A stretch of DNA of 64,000 bases from Narthecium ossifragum (GCA_963920575.1 OY986967.1:14936061-15000060); one strand, 5' to 3'; positions 32,535-44,498 are shown, counted from the first letter of the stretch. The notes: generated by a model from the sequence alone, not told the origin. Made by a program: numbers and translations.

Positions 32535-34253
32535 TATGGGGGTTTGTGGCATTTCATTCCTTTGGGATATATTTCCTGTCTTTTGACAATTCTCGCATGA
32601 CTTACAAAGAGAGTATGAATCTAGAAATAAAGAAGGCCAATAGAACCCACATTCTAACACTTTTCTTGCCGTTCTCTTAACTCCAAAGTGACCACCACAA
32701 GCATAAGAATGACAAAAAGTGACTATAGAAATAATTTCTTTTTCAGGAACGCACCTTCTTATTACTTGATCTGCACAATGCTTCCATAAATATGGGTCAT
32801 CCCACACATAGTATTTGGCCTCACTTTTGATCTTATCTCTTTGAGCCTTAGACAAATCAGAAGGTAACATATTAGTAACCAAATAATTCACATTATTTGC
32901 ATACTAAGGTAATGTCACAGTTGCAGAGAACAGTTGTTCATCAGGGAATGCTTCCTGCAGACGAAGTTCATCGTCCACATGAACTAATCGACTAAAATGA
33001 TCTGCAACCCGATTTTCTGTTCATCTTTTGTCTTTTATCTCCAAATCAAATTCACTCAAAAGAAGTATCCAACGTATTAATCTCGGCTTTGCCTCCTTCT
33101 TCGTCATTAAATAACGAAGGGCTGCATGATCAGTGTAAACAATGACTTTAGTACCAAGTAAATAAGAACGAAATTTTTCTAAAGCAAACACAACGGCTAA
33201 AAGTTCTTTTTCAATTGTAGAATAATTTCTGTGGGCATCATCCAAAGTCTTGGAAGCAAAGTAAATTGCATGAGAAGCTCTTCCAATCTTTTAACCCAAA
33301 ATCATGCCTACTGCATAATCACTTGCGTCACACATTATCTCGAAAGGAACGCTCTATTCTGGGGGCTGAATAACTGGGGTTGAAGTCAATAATTCTTTCA
33401 GTTTATCAAATGCCTCTTTACATTCATCATCGAACTCAAAAACCTTGTCCTTTTGTAACAACGTGCATAGCGGTAATGCTATTTTGGAGAAGTCCTTGAT
33501 GAATCTTCGGTAAAAACCTGCATGTCCAAGAAAAGAACGAACTTCCCGCACACTAGTGGGATAAGGTAAAGATTGAATGACATCAACTTTAGCTTTTTCA
33601 ACTTCAATTCCTTTAGATGAAACAACATGACCCAAAACTATACCTTGTTCAACCATGAAATGACATTTCTCAGAAGTTAACACAAAGCTAGTTTCTATGC
33701 ATCTTTGAAGAACAAGTGTAAGGTTATGTAAACAATTATCAAAAGAGTTTCCATAAACTGTGAAATCATCCATAAAAATCTCTATGATATGTTCAATATA
33801 ATCTGAGAATATACTAACCATACACCTTTGGAAAGTAGCTGGGGCATTGCAAAGACCAAAAGGCATGCGACGATATGCAAAAGTCCCGAATGGGCATGTG
33901 AACGTCGTCTTTTCCTGATCTTCAGGGGCAATTGCAATCTGAAAGTAACCTGAATAACCATCAAGAAAACAATAATAAGAATGACCAGCTAATCTTTGAA
34001 GCATCTGATCAATAAACGGTAAAGGGAAGTGGTCCTTGCGGGTTATAGCATTTAATTTTCTATAATCAATACAAACGCTCCACCCATTTTGCACACGGGT
34101 GGGAACTAACTCATCTTTGTGATTTCTCACCACGGTTATTCCTGTCTTTTTAGGAACCACCTGAACTGGACTAACCCAAGTGCTATCCGAAATAGGATAG
34201 ATCACTCCAACTTCAAGAAGTTTGAGGATCTCCTTCTTTACAACATCCATCAT
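32535..34253 (-). pseudogene. Composite C pol: RT, RNase H and broken integrase
   Basis: RT with VCIDYRKLN, FPLPFIDQML, MPFGLCNAPATFQRCM and IFMDDFTVYGNS (catalytic MDD kept), and thumb [12 protein letters not shown]; RNase H with [24 protein letters not shown] and [10 protein letters not shown]; integrase with the full zinc site (HSYACGGHFG, CENCQ), ending at NEMPQTPIL. The catalytic D,D-E core is absent. In-frame stops at 33354, about 33292, 33021 and about 32905; a frameshift near 34252 separates it from gag-protease. It cannot integrate with its own enzyme. Confidence 0.88.
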
Positions 34254-36982
34254 GGCGGGTTTAACCTTCTTTGTGGTTGGCGGGAAGATTTCGCTCCCTC
34301 TTCAAGCAAGAAACGATGCATACATGTACTCGGGCTAATTCCCTTGATGTCTGCAATTGTCCCACCAATAGCTGTCTTATGCTTCTTAAGAACCTGCACA
34401 AGTTTTTCTTCCTGTGGTGCACAAAGGTTATTGGAGATAATCACTGGTAACACTCTTTCATCTCTAAGAAAAGCATATTTAAGATGATTAGGAAGAGGTT
34501 TTAGATCTGAAATAGGTAGTGATTTCTCATTAGAAACAGGTAATGGACTATAAGAATCGTTACCTGATTGCTAAAAATCATTCAGTGTTGCAACAATTTC
34601 CTGTAAACTAGTACTCAAAGATAGCTCCTCATTTTCTTCCTCATGAGATTTACTAATGGCCACTTTCAATTCATCTCTGTCACTAAGTTCAAAATCTTCC
34701 TGTGATAAATAATCAATCACATCAATTGAATACACTGAACAATCATCAACAGGATATTTCATGACATCATAAATATTAAACTTAACAGTTTCACCATCAA
34801 ATTCCATAGTAAGTGTGCCACTATGGACATCTATCTTAGTCTTGGATGTCTTCAAGAAAGGCCTTCCCAACAAAATAGTAGTAGTTTGATCACCATTCTC
34901 CATATCAAGCACATAAAAATCAGCGGGGAAAACTAAATCATTGACTTGCACAAGAATATCTTCAACTACACCTTTAAGATAAGCGTTAGATCTGTCAGCC
35001 AATTGAATCACAACACCAGTTTCATTCAAAGGCCCAAGTTTTAAAGAAGAATATATAGAATATGGCATGATTTTGATAGAAGCTCCCAAATCTAACATGG
35101 CTTTCTCAAATTTGGTGTTACCAATTGTACATGGGATAGTAAACATACCTGGATCCCTACACTTTGTAGGAATTTTTCTTTGCAGAATAGCAAAAACATT
35201 TTCCCCTACTTTCACCTTCTCACATCCTTTAAGTTTATGTTTCTTCTTAATTGTGCACAATTCTTTCAAGAATTTAGCATAACGAGGTACTTGTTTAAGA
35301 GCATCTAAGAGTGGAATATTTACCTCGCATCGGCGAAAAGTCTCATATAGATCTGAATTCTTCTCATATTTTTTTGATTCTGTTAAAGCCTGAGGAAAAG
35401 GAGGTACAGGTTTATAATCAGAAAGAGGTGGAAACTTACGTTTAGGTACATTGTCGTCATCGGGAAAGATTTTATCCGTGACAATATTTTGCTCTTTTTC
35501 TTGCGCAGACGATGTAGGAACTTTCTTTACTGGAGTCTCAACTTCATTACCACTTCTCAAAATGATTGCACTTGCATTCTCTTTTGGATTTATTACCGTT
35601 TGAGAGGGTAATTTTCCCGAACTTTGCGCCTCTAGCTTGCTAATTGCCGATGCCATCTGGCCTACTTGATGCTCCAAACTTTGAATACTAGCCTTCGTCT
35701 CCTGTTGAAATTGCGAAGTATTAGTAGCAAGAGACTTAACTATATCTTCCAAAGACATACCAGAATTCGGAGTTGGGTTTGGTTGTTGTCTCCGGGGGTA
35801 TGACGGTCTATATTGTTGATATTGCTGGCCACATGAACGGAATTGAGTTGTGGGCTGATTTACTTGTGGATTCCCATAGTTGAGATTGGGGTGATCCCTC
35901 CATCCCGGATTATACGTGTTTGAATATGGATCATACTTCCTTTGCGGTGGTCCTGGGAAACTCCCCGCTGCATTTACTTGTTCAATGGGCTCCTCTTGAA
36001 GAGTTGGGCACATGTCGGTTGGATGTCCTGCCACTGAACAAATCCCGCAAACTTTCGCTGTTTGCATATAACCTACAGCCAATTGACGAACAAGAGAAGT
36101 TAGACTCGCAATCTGTTGTTCAAGAGATGAAACATTTACCTCATTAACATGTTTTGAATAAGAATCAAGTCTAGTATTAAATTGCTGAGAATTAGCCGCC
36201 ATATTTGCAATCAAGTTCCTTACGGCTTCAGGAGTTTTATCCACCAAAGCTCCTCCACTAGCGGCATCAATCATACTCATGTCATTGGTTAATAAGCCCT
36301 CATAAAAATATTGGATAAGTAATTGCTCACTAATTTGATGATGGGGACAACTTGCACATAATTTCTTGAAACGTTCCCAATACTCATGTAGAGATTCTCC
36401 GTTATGTTGCCTTACACCACATATCTCTTTTCTAATGTTGGCTGCTCTTGAGGCTGGGAAATATTTCTCCAAAAACAATCTCTTCATCTCATTCCATATG
36501 GTAATACTCCCAGATGGTAAATAATAAAGCCAATCCTTAGCCGAATCCTTCAAAGAAAACGGAAAGGCTCTCAATTTGATTTGATCTTCAGTCACCCCCA
36601 TGGGTTTCATACTTGTGCACACAACATGAAGCTCCTTTAAATGCTTGTGAGGATCCTCACCTGAAAGTCCATTAAAAGTGGGTAAGAGGTGTATTAGTCC
36701 AGATTTTAATTCAAAAGTAGTAGCAACATCCAAAGTAGGGAATGTAATGCATAAGGGTTGTTGATTCAAATCTGGGGTTGCAAGCTCTTTCAGAGTCCGA
36801 TTTTCGGCCATGACTTCTTCCTCTTCTAATTTCGAATCACTGATAAATACGTGGTCAAGAGCCAAATCGTCCTCTTCAGGATTTATCCGAGCTTCTCTCC
36901 TTAACCTGTGTAAATTTCTTTCTATCTCTGGATTATACTGTAAATGACCTTGATTAAAAGATCGAGTTGTACTCATAAACAA
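34250..36982 (-). pseudogene. gag-pol: Composite C gag, protease and RT N-terminus
   Basis: Frame from ATG 36982 to a stop at 34571 (803 aa), then on in the same frame to 34250. Gag domain with FPFSLKDSAKDWLYYLPSG and SLHEYWERFKKLC, zinc knuckle CGICSVAGHPTDMCP, the NTYNPGWRDHPNLNY block, protease with AMLDLGASIKIMPYS, QLADRS and ILLGRPFLKTSKT, then the RT-proximal segment LNHLKYAF-like and KTAIGGTIADIKGIS. Same gene order and style as E1, but clearly a different lineage by sequence. It starts about 110 nt after the right PBS. Confidence 0.9.
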
Positions 36983-37091
36983 TCAAGAACTTTCCGATAA
37001 ACCGAGAAAAACCAATCCCGAAAATTTGTGTAAACTCTTTTTTTTTATGAAAGTAAAGATCACAATAAGCACAAAAATCAACTAGAATCAC

Positions 37092-37109
37092 TCCCCGGTA
37101 ACGGCGCCA
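37092..37109 (-). other. Right primer binding site of composite C
   Basis: Element strand TGGCGCCGTTACCGGGGA (one change from the tRNA-Asp site), 5 nt from the LTR end. In normal position for the minus-strand gag-pol. Confidence 0.88.
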
Positions 37110-37114
37110 AAATT

Positions 37115-38750
37115 TGATGTGCTGTCGCAGGCACTCAAAAATAAAACAAATACTCGTTAAAATAAATGTAGTACTGCGAGTACGAGTCGATCCCACGAAG
37201 AGTGTTTAGCCTAGTTTTGTGCTAAGTGAACAGAGATACGGGGGTTTTAAACGTGAGAAAAATAGTAAAGAAATAATATAAAGCGAAGAAACAGGTTGAA
37301 TCAAGAGAACAAATCTTGGTCTGAGTCAACATCCACCATCGGAATCCAACAACTGATCATAGATGCAAATATCAATTAATTCATACCATGAATATTCATC
37401 GTCCGAATTCAATTCGAATCTCTCCTCAATCTTAGTTAATTAGAAACAAGCGATCCAATTAACCCTAACTACTAAACAATCTAAGACAAGCGCTGTAGAT
37501 TTAATCTAGTAGCAGCGTTAAGAATAGGGAGATCGATGAAGGTAAACAACACAAGCACAAGCGGTTGCATTTAATCTAGTTGAATATTCTTCCTAAGACC
37601 TAACAATCTCTGAAACGCAGTAGATTATTAAACCTTAGTTGCTTCGCAGATTAGATGGATCAAACAATTTCAGATTTGATATCAAACCTAGCAGTAGATT
37701 GCAATGAATAATATACTAGTAGGCCTCCTAACAATTAGACAAGACAATCATGAAGATTTAATCACAGAAGAACATCCAATACTCATGTATAAACTGAACA
37801 ATAAAAATAGATTAGATCTCACAGTTTCATTGATTCCGAGGTTTCAGTCTTCTCGACCAAGGATCAAGATTTAGCCACGCAGGGCCATCGAGAACAATCC
37901 TCCAAAAGATTTCATTAAACAAGAGAAACCCTACGAAAATATAAAGGAGGAGAAAGAGCATCCAAAATTGTCCAAGAATTCCCTCTCAAATCCTAGAAAG
38001 AGTCCTATTTATAGCCTTAAGTGTATCCATCCTCGGATTAGATCAAAACCGTTGATCTTATTTACTGGGAAAGTCCGATCGATCGGACTTTGGATGTCGG
38101 ATCGATCGGTTGCGTAAAAATCCTCCGTCTCTGGCTATTCCCGAGTCCGATCGATCGGACTTTAGGATGTCGGATCGATCGGGCAGTATGATAGATAGAT
38201 GGATCGATCGGTTGTGTTCCTATAGAAAGCATACGTTCTGTCAGGCTTTAATTCCCAAGTCTGATCGATCGGACTTTAGGTGTCGGATCGATCAGACATA
38301 ATGGGATGGAAAGAGGGATCGATCGGACTGTGTACAGCTGAAAAACATACTCTCTGTCACGATTCTGCATAGTCGGATCGATCGGACTTTAGGTATCGGA
38401 TCGATCGGACTTTCCAACATATTTACTGTTCTGCCATCCAGACTGCGCCATCGGTACTAAAATTGCCGTAACTTCCTCTAGGAAACTCGAAATCACGAAC
38501 CGTAAAATCCTCCAGAAACTAGACTTCAAGAGATTTCCAACCATATATGGCACATTATCTGGTTCTTCATGAGCAGGTACAGATTAATCTTTAAAGTTGA
38601 TCCATGCACTCTTTTCAGCTTCTTTTCGACTTAAGGGCTTCAATTACATCCTAAATCAAAATATAAGAATAATGAGTGTATTTAGGAACTAAATAAGCAC
38701 AGGAGACTAAGTATTAAGGGATAAAAATATAATATTATGCATCATCATCA
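37115..38750 (-). repeat. Composite C right LTR
   Basis: 1636 bp, TGATGTGCTGTCGC to GCATCATCATCA. GATCGATC cluster 38070-38410 and TATAAATAG on the minus strand near 38005. Same family as S2. Confidence 0.93.
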
Positions 38751-38755
38751 TCATG

Positions 38756-40643
38756 TATTTTCTGTGTCATGATATAAAATTGTAAACCTATCCCAGTATC
38801 ATGCTTAGAATCTAATATCAACCCCTTAACATGTGGAAGTGAACATGCGCATTAGGATATGTCAAGCTATCCTTAGATCATGGTAAAAGTGTTAAAGTAT
38901 AGAAACATTATCATGCATAGCAAAGATTTACTATCCCTTATATGGCATACAAGTTTCAGAATAATTCATAAGATAAATTTCTAAAACATGCACCTTTGTC
39001 AAATCATATCATAATTTCATTTTTTTGACATAATTCAAGGGATGTATAATATTTGGTTACCAGAAAAAAAAAATATGAGCATGCAATTTATGAATGCTAC
39101 CCCCAACTTAAATGTAATTGTCCCCAATTACACTAAGCCATAAAAATAAATCAAGAAGTAAAAGGGTAGAGATAACCATAATGAACGCCCTTAAAATAGA
39201 TTTCTCTCTCTTTCGATTCAAGGTTAGGCATCATCATCACTGACTAAATACTTCCTTCCCCACCATAACATGTCACAGAAATATATACGTTTCCAAAAAG
39301 ATCAAATATAACAAATAAAAGTCCAAAAAGGTAATAGAATCATAGAAAATTTCGACAGAGTTTCTTTTGTATTTTCATGATATATCAATCCTGTACAAGC
39401 ATTCATCCAACAAAAAAAATAGAAAATGCACAGGCAGAAGTAAAGGAGATACCATCATCATCATCTTCTCATATCAGCACATTATCAAGTACAACTAACA
39501 TCCAACACATCCAAAAAGGTCCCATATCAATAGCTAATCTTCATTAGAATTCTTAAAATCAAGCGGTCTCACGGAAGTCGAGGTGTGGCCCTGCTAAGAT
39601 GGCCAATCTAGCAAAGCCCTGGTGAACCTCTGTCGTCAAGTCATCAGTTACCGAGTCAACCACTACTGTAAGTGCAAAAATCAACCCTAGAGGCAGGTTC
39701 GGACTGGTCAAACTGGCTCAGGGCTGTGGAACATTACATCGCAGAGGACTTGTAGACTCCGATCATGTGTCCTTCTTAAAGACTACTAATTCTAAGACTT
39801 GATGAAAATAGCAAATAACAAGCTGGGATGTGGTAGAAGAGAGCTGGATAGGCTACAGTACTTGAGTGCGGCTCAGATCGAAAGTCTAAACCGTCCGATT
39901 AAAAATCGGAGGTTTGTAGCATCTGGATCGTGACTGGAGGCAATCGGATGGCTGAAAACATACCGGCGGTAGATTGACGGTGAAACCTCATCGCCGAAGG
40001 ATAGGGAAGGTATAGGAAGAATCGTGGTGGCCTAAGGAGTCCTTCGATGTAGTCTGATCGAAGAATTGGGGCTTCTATGCGGCGGATTCGAGATGGCCGG
40101 CGCGGTGGGTTCGTCGGAGTTGGATTCCGATGATCCAGGCTGTAATTGAGGTAGAGGATGGTGGAGGGAGGATCGTGATAGCCTAAAGAAGGTTTAAGTG
40201 GTGGTTCAGGGCTGCGGGAGGTCATTGAATGGAGGAATGGTATTGGCCAGTGGAGTGGTAGCCGGAGTTGAAGTCCGGTGATCCAGGCAGCAAAGAAGCG
40301 TTTTTATGGTGGAGGAGGCTTCGTGGTGTCCGGAGGAAGGTTCTGGAGGTATTAATGGGTGATGGGAGGCACGGGATGAGGAGATTGGAGATGGCTGGCA
40401 AAAGCAGGGGGGCTCACCGGCATCGAAGGAGAGGGTTCCGAGGGAAGAGGACGGCTCGAGGACAAGCCGATGAGCCGGGACGATGGGCTAGTGGGGGAGG
40501 AAAGAGAAAATCCAGCGGAAAATAAGGAAAAATCGGAAGAAGGTGGAGAAAAATTCCAGGAAAATATGAGGAAAATCCTAAAAATCAGGGGAAAATCATA
40601 AAAATTAAATAAAATTCTAAAAAGCTAAGGAAAAATCCTAAAA
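38756..40643 (-). other. E3 non-coding region, right of composite C
   Basis: 38756-39580 is AT-rich and matches the reverse of the E0 3' region (27060-27380). 39600-40640 is GC-richer and contains repeated modules with a hairpin (CCGGA/TCCGG at 40262-40278; TCGGA/TCCGA at 40114-40130) followed by GATCCAGGC. The same module occurs in E2 at 11293-11309. ORFs at 39899-40225 (-) and 40268-40525 (+) show no domain and are not conserved, so they are not called. Confidence 0.6.
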
Positions 40644-40693
40644 TCTGGGTTGCCTCCCAGAAAGCGTGTAAGTTTACGTCTTTCGCTAGACGT
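40644..40693 (-). other. Double hairpin of E3 at the end of its reading frame
   Basis: Element strand: perfect stem ACGTCT/AGACGT with loop AGCGAA (40693-40676), then a 6-bp stem TCTGGG/CCCAGA around AGGCAA (40661-40644). The best preserved of the four copies. Here the reading frame ends with a TAG inside the first hairpin, because pol is gone. Confidence 0.8.
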
Positions 40694-41894
40694 TCCGGAA
40701 ACAAGATTTAGGAGGCCGATGGTTCCATGTGAAGAAATACATGGCCCGGATCATGGTGAAGGTATGCAGACATGTTTGATCAAAGAATAAACAAAAGTCC
40801 TTAGCAAACATATAATTGGAAATTTTGATATGATCTTTGATCAAAGGACGATAGGAATTGGCATGGTCTTCACTCACAACAAGATTCTCCTCCTCACAAA
40901 GGTCAACTAATGGGGATGATATTAAAGGTAGAATCTCAAACTGAGGCTCTAGACAAGGAATATTGCTAACACCCTCATCCTCATTATGTTTATCACTAAT
41001 ATGCACATCATCATCATTCAACTCATCATGTAGAAGTTCAACTTGAGGTTCCTTACAGGGGGTCTCACTAATATGCTCATCCTCATTTTGATCTGTGTAA
41101 ATAGACATATTATCATCATGAACAACCGACAATTTAGCATAATAACCCTCATCATCACTATCATCAAAAAAACTTGCTTCATAAGAATGACCGAAATACA
41201 TATAAGGCCCAGAATGTACAACCGGATAACATTCATCAACATCATCAACTGTATCTTCCAAAGTTGGCAAAATAGTATATTCAGTAGCCGGCAAAACATT
41301 ATCAATAGCATCATGAACTGGCAAAGCATCACAAGCATTATAGCATGTATCAACATCGTTAGAAACATAAGTATCACAAGCATTGCCATTACAAATAAAA
41401 GGAACATAATCATTCCCATAATCATCATCTTAATCCACCTTACAAGCTAGTTGTCCGATTTGTATATCTAAATTCTTAATTGATTGAGCATTAGAGTTAA
41501 CATTTGTCCCTATCAAAGCAATTGTGCTCCTAAGCTCAATCGTCTTGTCATTCATGTTAGCAATGATGTTTGCATTCATGTTTTGAATTGCATTCATGAT
41601 TGTGCTCAAAGTTGGTTTAGAGGGTGTTTGTGGGGGAGGATACTGTTGTTCAAAACAAGGTTTAAAATTTTGAGCCGGTGTTTCTGTGTTCCATCATTGA
41701 ACATTAGGAGGTTGGTAACCTTGAAATTGCCAACTAGGGTATGTATGATTTCTAAAATTCGGATTATATAGATATGAATGTGAATTATATGTCGGATTTG
41801 AGAAACCATATGTGTCATTATTGTTAGCGGGTCCATAACAAAAAGGCAAATCATCATTCGACATGGCACTCGGTGGAATATAAAAATTAGCCAT
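40686..41894 (-). pseudogene. E3 compressed gag-like and acidic ORF, two in-frame stops
   Basis: One frame of 402 codons from ATG 41894 (MANFYIPPSAMSND) to the stop at 40686, with in-frame stops at 41694 and 41430. The N-terminal third keeps gag pieces: YNPNFRNHTYPSWQ (the NPGWRNHPNLSW block) and a Met/Asn-rich coil, MNANIIANMNDKTIELRS to IQIGQLA, matching E2. The capsid core, zinc knuckle and protease are missing. The rest is an acidic, Asp/Glu-rich stretch (DDSDDEGYY, EEENLVVSEDH) with no known relative in the window. Either a degenerate linker or an unrelated insert under the gag start; function unknown. Confidence 0.6.
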
Positions 41895-42296
41895 GCATGC
41901 AAGATCACATAGACAATGACCACACCAAAGATAAGAAATACAAACAGTGGGCTGGTCCAAGAGACGACTGTCACTGATGCGTGCTTTTGTGCGACTTGCA
42001 GAAGCGTCTCAAACAGCTAGATAAAATACCTCAGAGTTTAGAACAAGCTTCTGATTGCGCAGTTCTGATCAATCGCTCCCATGTCCGACCAATCGCTCCT
42101 AGCTATGGGCTGCAGGTCAAAGTCCGAGAAAATCAACTTTAGTAGCTGTAAAAATCAGAAATATTGTCAGAAAAATTCCTAAAGAGCGTAAAATAAAGAA
42201 ATGGAAAAATAAGAAAGATAAAAACCTAATTAAGCAAAGAAAATGAGTTAAGAGAAAATCAATTAGTTAACCGTCGAAGACAACGGCGCTAAAAAT
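41895..42296 (-). other. E3 leader with damaged primer binding site
   Basis: The leader resembles 14670-15163 of E2. The tRNA-Asp site survives as AGCGCCGTTG (42281-42290, element strand); the CCGGGGA part is altered. Palindromes seen in E2 are decayed here (TGATCAATCG and similar, about 42065-42100). Confidence 0.7.
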
Positions 42297-43731
42297 TGAT
42301 CACTTACAAACGTGTCGTTAAAACGTTGCAAACTCAATCAAATATTAAATTTATAATCCTTATTCAATACTAAACTACTAGGTAGAATAGCGGTGAAGTC
42401 GGGAGTCGATCCACAGGGAAAACGTTGGAAACTAAAATCAATTCTCAAAACCCTAAAACTAAGGAAAAGAATCAAAGATAGAATAGATTAAACTAATGAG
42501 GAAAAGAAATAAAATGTTGATCAATTTGAATCAATGGATAAGTGACTTAGGAATTACTCAATCCGCCCTAGTTTCGCCTTCAATCTTCTCTAGTTATCCT
42601 CTTGTTCTCTTCTCTCAACATTATGGATCATATGGCGACAAGCTCACATGAATCCCTAAAATAAGATTTATGTTTCTAACGGCATAGCCTATCTTTCTTG
42701 GCATAGATTGTCTTCGGTCCTACGATTACTTTAAGTTATACTACTCCTAATGACCTTGGTACAACCTATCCTAGCTTAGCATAGCCTATCTCACTAGCAA
42801 ACCATAAATCACATGAAAACCATCCTATGAATCTTTACAATCAATCACAGAAATCATGTAGGACTGAAAATACGTCAAGGAACTCTGTTCCCTCAACTCT
42901 ATTAACAATAAAAAGCAAATTCATATGATCATGTCTTGAGAAGAATACAAGATTCAAACCAAAGAAGATAGAAAACTATGCTAGGGTTTCATGAATAATC
43001 CTAACTACAATAACTAGCAACTCATTTTTTGGATGAAAGCCATCGGGTTGGAATAGGAAGCTGTCACCATCTACATCCTCTCCGTCTTCTTCTTCCTCCT
43101 CCAAAGATTGTCAAAAAGATGCTTATTTTCGGATCAATAACCCTATTTATAGTTGTATTCCCGGAATTAGGGTTATGGGTTGAGTTTGACCTCTAGTGCA
43201 ACTCGGATTTCCTAGTTTAATTCTGACAGCCTCTTCCGGTCACGATTGGGTTCAACCCGTCCGGAATTAGGAACTGTGGTCAACATGAAAGATGTAGATT
43301 AGGAAGCCTTCTGTCATTTCCTGAAAATTTAACATTATTTGGACTTATTGGGAATATTTGGAGAATATTCTCCTGAGCATCAACGGACCAGTTTTCCAGC
43401 ATCTGTTTATCTTCATAGTCTTCAAAACTGGTATTAAGCTGTCAGGAATCTCGTAAAGTGTCCAACATGAAAGTTGTAGCTCTTGAAGTCTTCTACCACG
43501 TACTCCAGTTCCAGAATATTTAGACTTATACAGAATATATAGATAATATTCATCTGATAGGCAACGAAGCAGTCTTTATCACATAAATTCATCCTTTTAG
43601 TCGAAATTCTTATATTTCTTCTCAAATCATGATTAAACCTAAAATCAACTAACAAACTATTAAATACAACTACTCTAGGCCTAACAAAGGTAATTTAAGG
43701 GGTTAAATTATGAATATTTAGTGACTCATCA
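42297..43731 (-). repeat. E3 5' LTR
   Basis: 1435 bp, TGATCACTT on the left and GTGACTCATCA on the right. Shares its main body with the E2 and E0 LTRs ('aacggcatagcctatc' block near 42678). 43732-43736 (cttgt) is the candidate TSD. Confidence 0.9.
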
Positions 43732-44498
43732 CTTGTTTAATTGGAAATAAACCTTCATAGAAAATTTATTTGGTCGAGGAACTTTTGCAGTTCCTTCTTA
43801 GTTTTTGGAGGTTTGGCATTGATAATTGACTTATCTTTGTTTTTGTCTAATTCAATGCCACGTTGATGGACGATGATACCTAAGAAGTTTCCTACTTGTA
43901 CTCCAAATGCACATTTTAAAAGATTGAGTTTCAATTTGTATTCTCTCATTCTTTCAAAAGCCTTGACTAATTGGTGAAAATGATCGGCCATTATAGGTGA
44001 TTTAATTACAATATCATGAATATAAACCTCAATAAATTGACCGATCATATCATGGAAAATCATGTTCATCGCCCTTTGGTATGTAGCTCCAGCATTTTTT
44101 AATCCAAACGGCATAACTACCCACTCATAACATCCAAGTGCCTCTGGACATATAAATGTTGTTTTATGGACGACATTCTCGACGATAGATATTTGGTTAT
44201 AACTTGAGTCACCATCCATAAAAGAATAAATCTCATATCCAGCAGTAGAATCAACCAGATTATCAACTGATGGCATAGGGTACTCATCTTTTGGTGTCTC
44301 TAAATTCAAATTCCTAAATTCAATACATACCCTAAGTTTGTCATTTTTCTTCAACACTGATATAATGTTTGAAAGTCATTCTACATATCTAGCCATTCTA
44401 ATAAACATTGCATTTAACAATCGTTCAATTTCTTTCCTTATTTCTAAGATTACATTTTGAGCAAAACGCTTTGGCGCTTGCTTATAAGGTTTAAAATT
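43732..44498 (-). pseudogene. T reverse transcriptase fragment
   Basis: Open from 44357 to 43755 with flanking coding outside: AQNVILEIRKEIERLL and MARYVE upstream (with stops), then LRVCIEFRNLNLETPKDEYPM, SFMDGDSSYNQI, MPFGLKNAGATYQRAMN and EVYIHDIVIKS. The catalytic YxDD is YIHD, so one aspartate is lost. After INFL a stop at 43755 is followed by RFISN, then the break at 43732. Dead. Confidence 0.88.

Larger units (their letters stand above)
30905..38750. mobile_element. Composite C: retroelement with LTRs in opposite orientation
   Basis: Left LTR (30905-32480) reads plus and is followed by a plus-strand PBS; right LTR (37115-38750) reads minus and is followed by a minus-strand PBS and minus-strand gag-pol that breaks off in integrase at about 32535. 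Both outer ends are the same U3-type terminus (TGATGATGATGC). The unit is flanked by TSD tcatg (30900-30904 and 38751-38755), and removing it restores the sequence seen uninterrupted in E0 at 27380-27415. So it appears to have entered as one unit with two U3 ends, or had one end rearranged exactly inside its own limits. Confidence 0.85.
29184..43731 (-). mobile_element. E3: non-autonomous Athila relative, split by composite C
   Basis: Minus-strand element: 5' LTR 43731-42297, damaged tRNA-Asp PBS, a compressed gag-like and acidic reading frame (41894-40686), double hairpin, GC-rich hairpin modules, non-coding region, A-tract module, PPT (30256-30266), and a truncated 3' LTR (30255-29184). Without C it is about 6.7 kb. 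No protease, RT or integrase is seen. The right flank is the Tat-like element T, whose RT is cut at 43732, so E3 probably inserted into T. Confidence 0.78.

Noticed and set aside
40268..40525. Arg/Gly-rich ORF
   Set aside because: Antisense to E3 and within the repeated hairpin modules; no homology visible.
41043..41450. Ile/Asn-rich ORF on the plus strand
   Set aside because: Shadow of the acidic frame on the minus strand.
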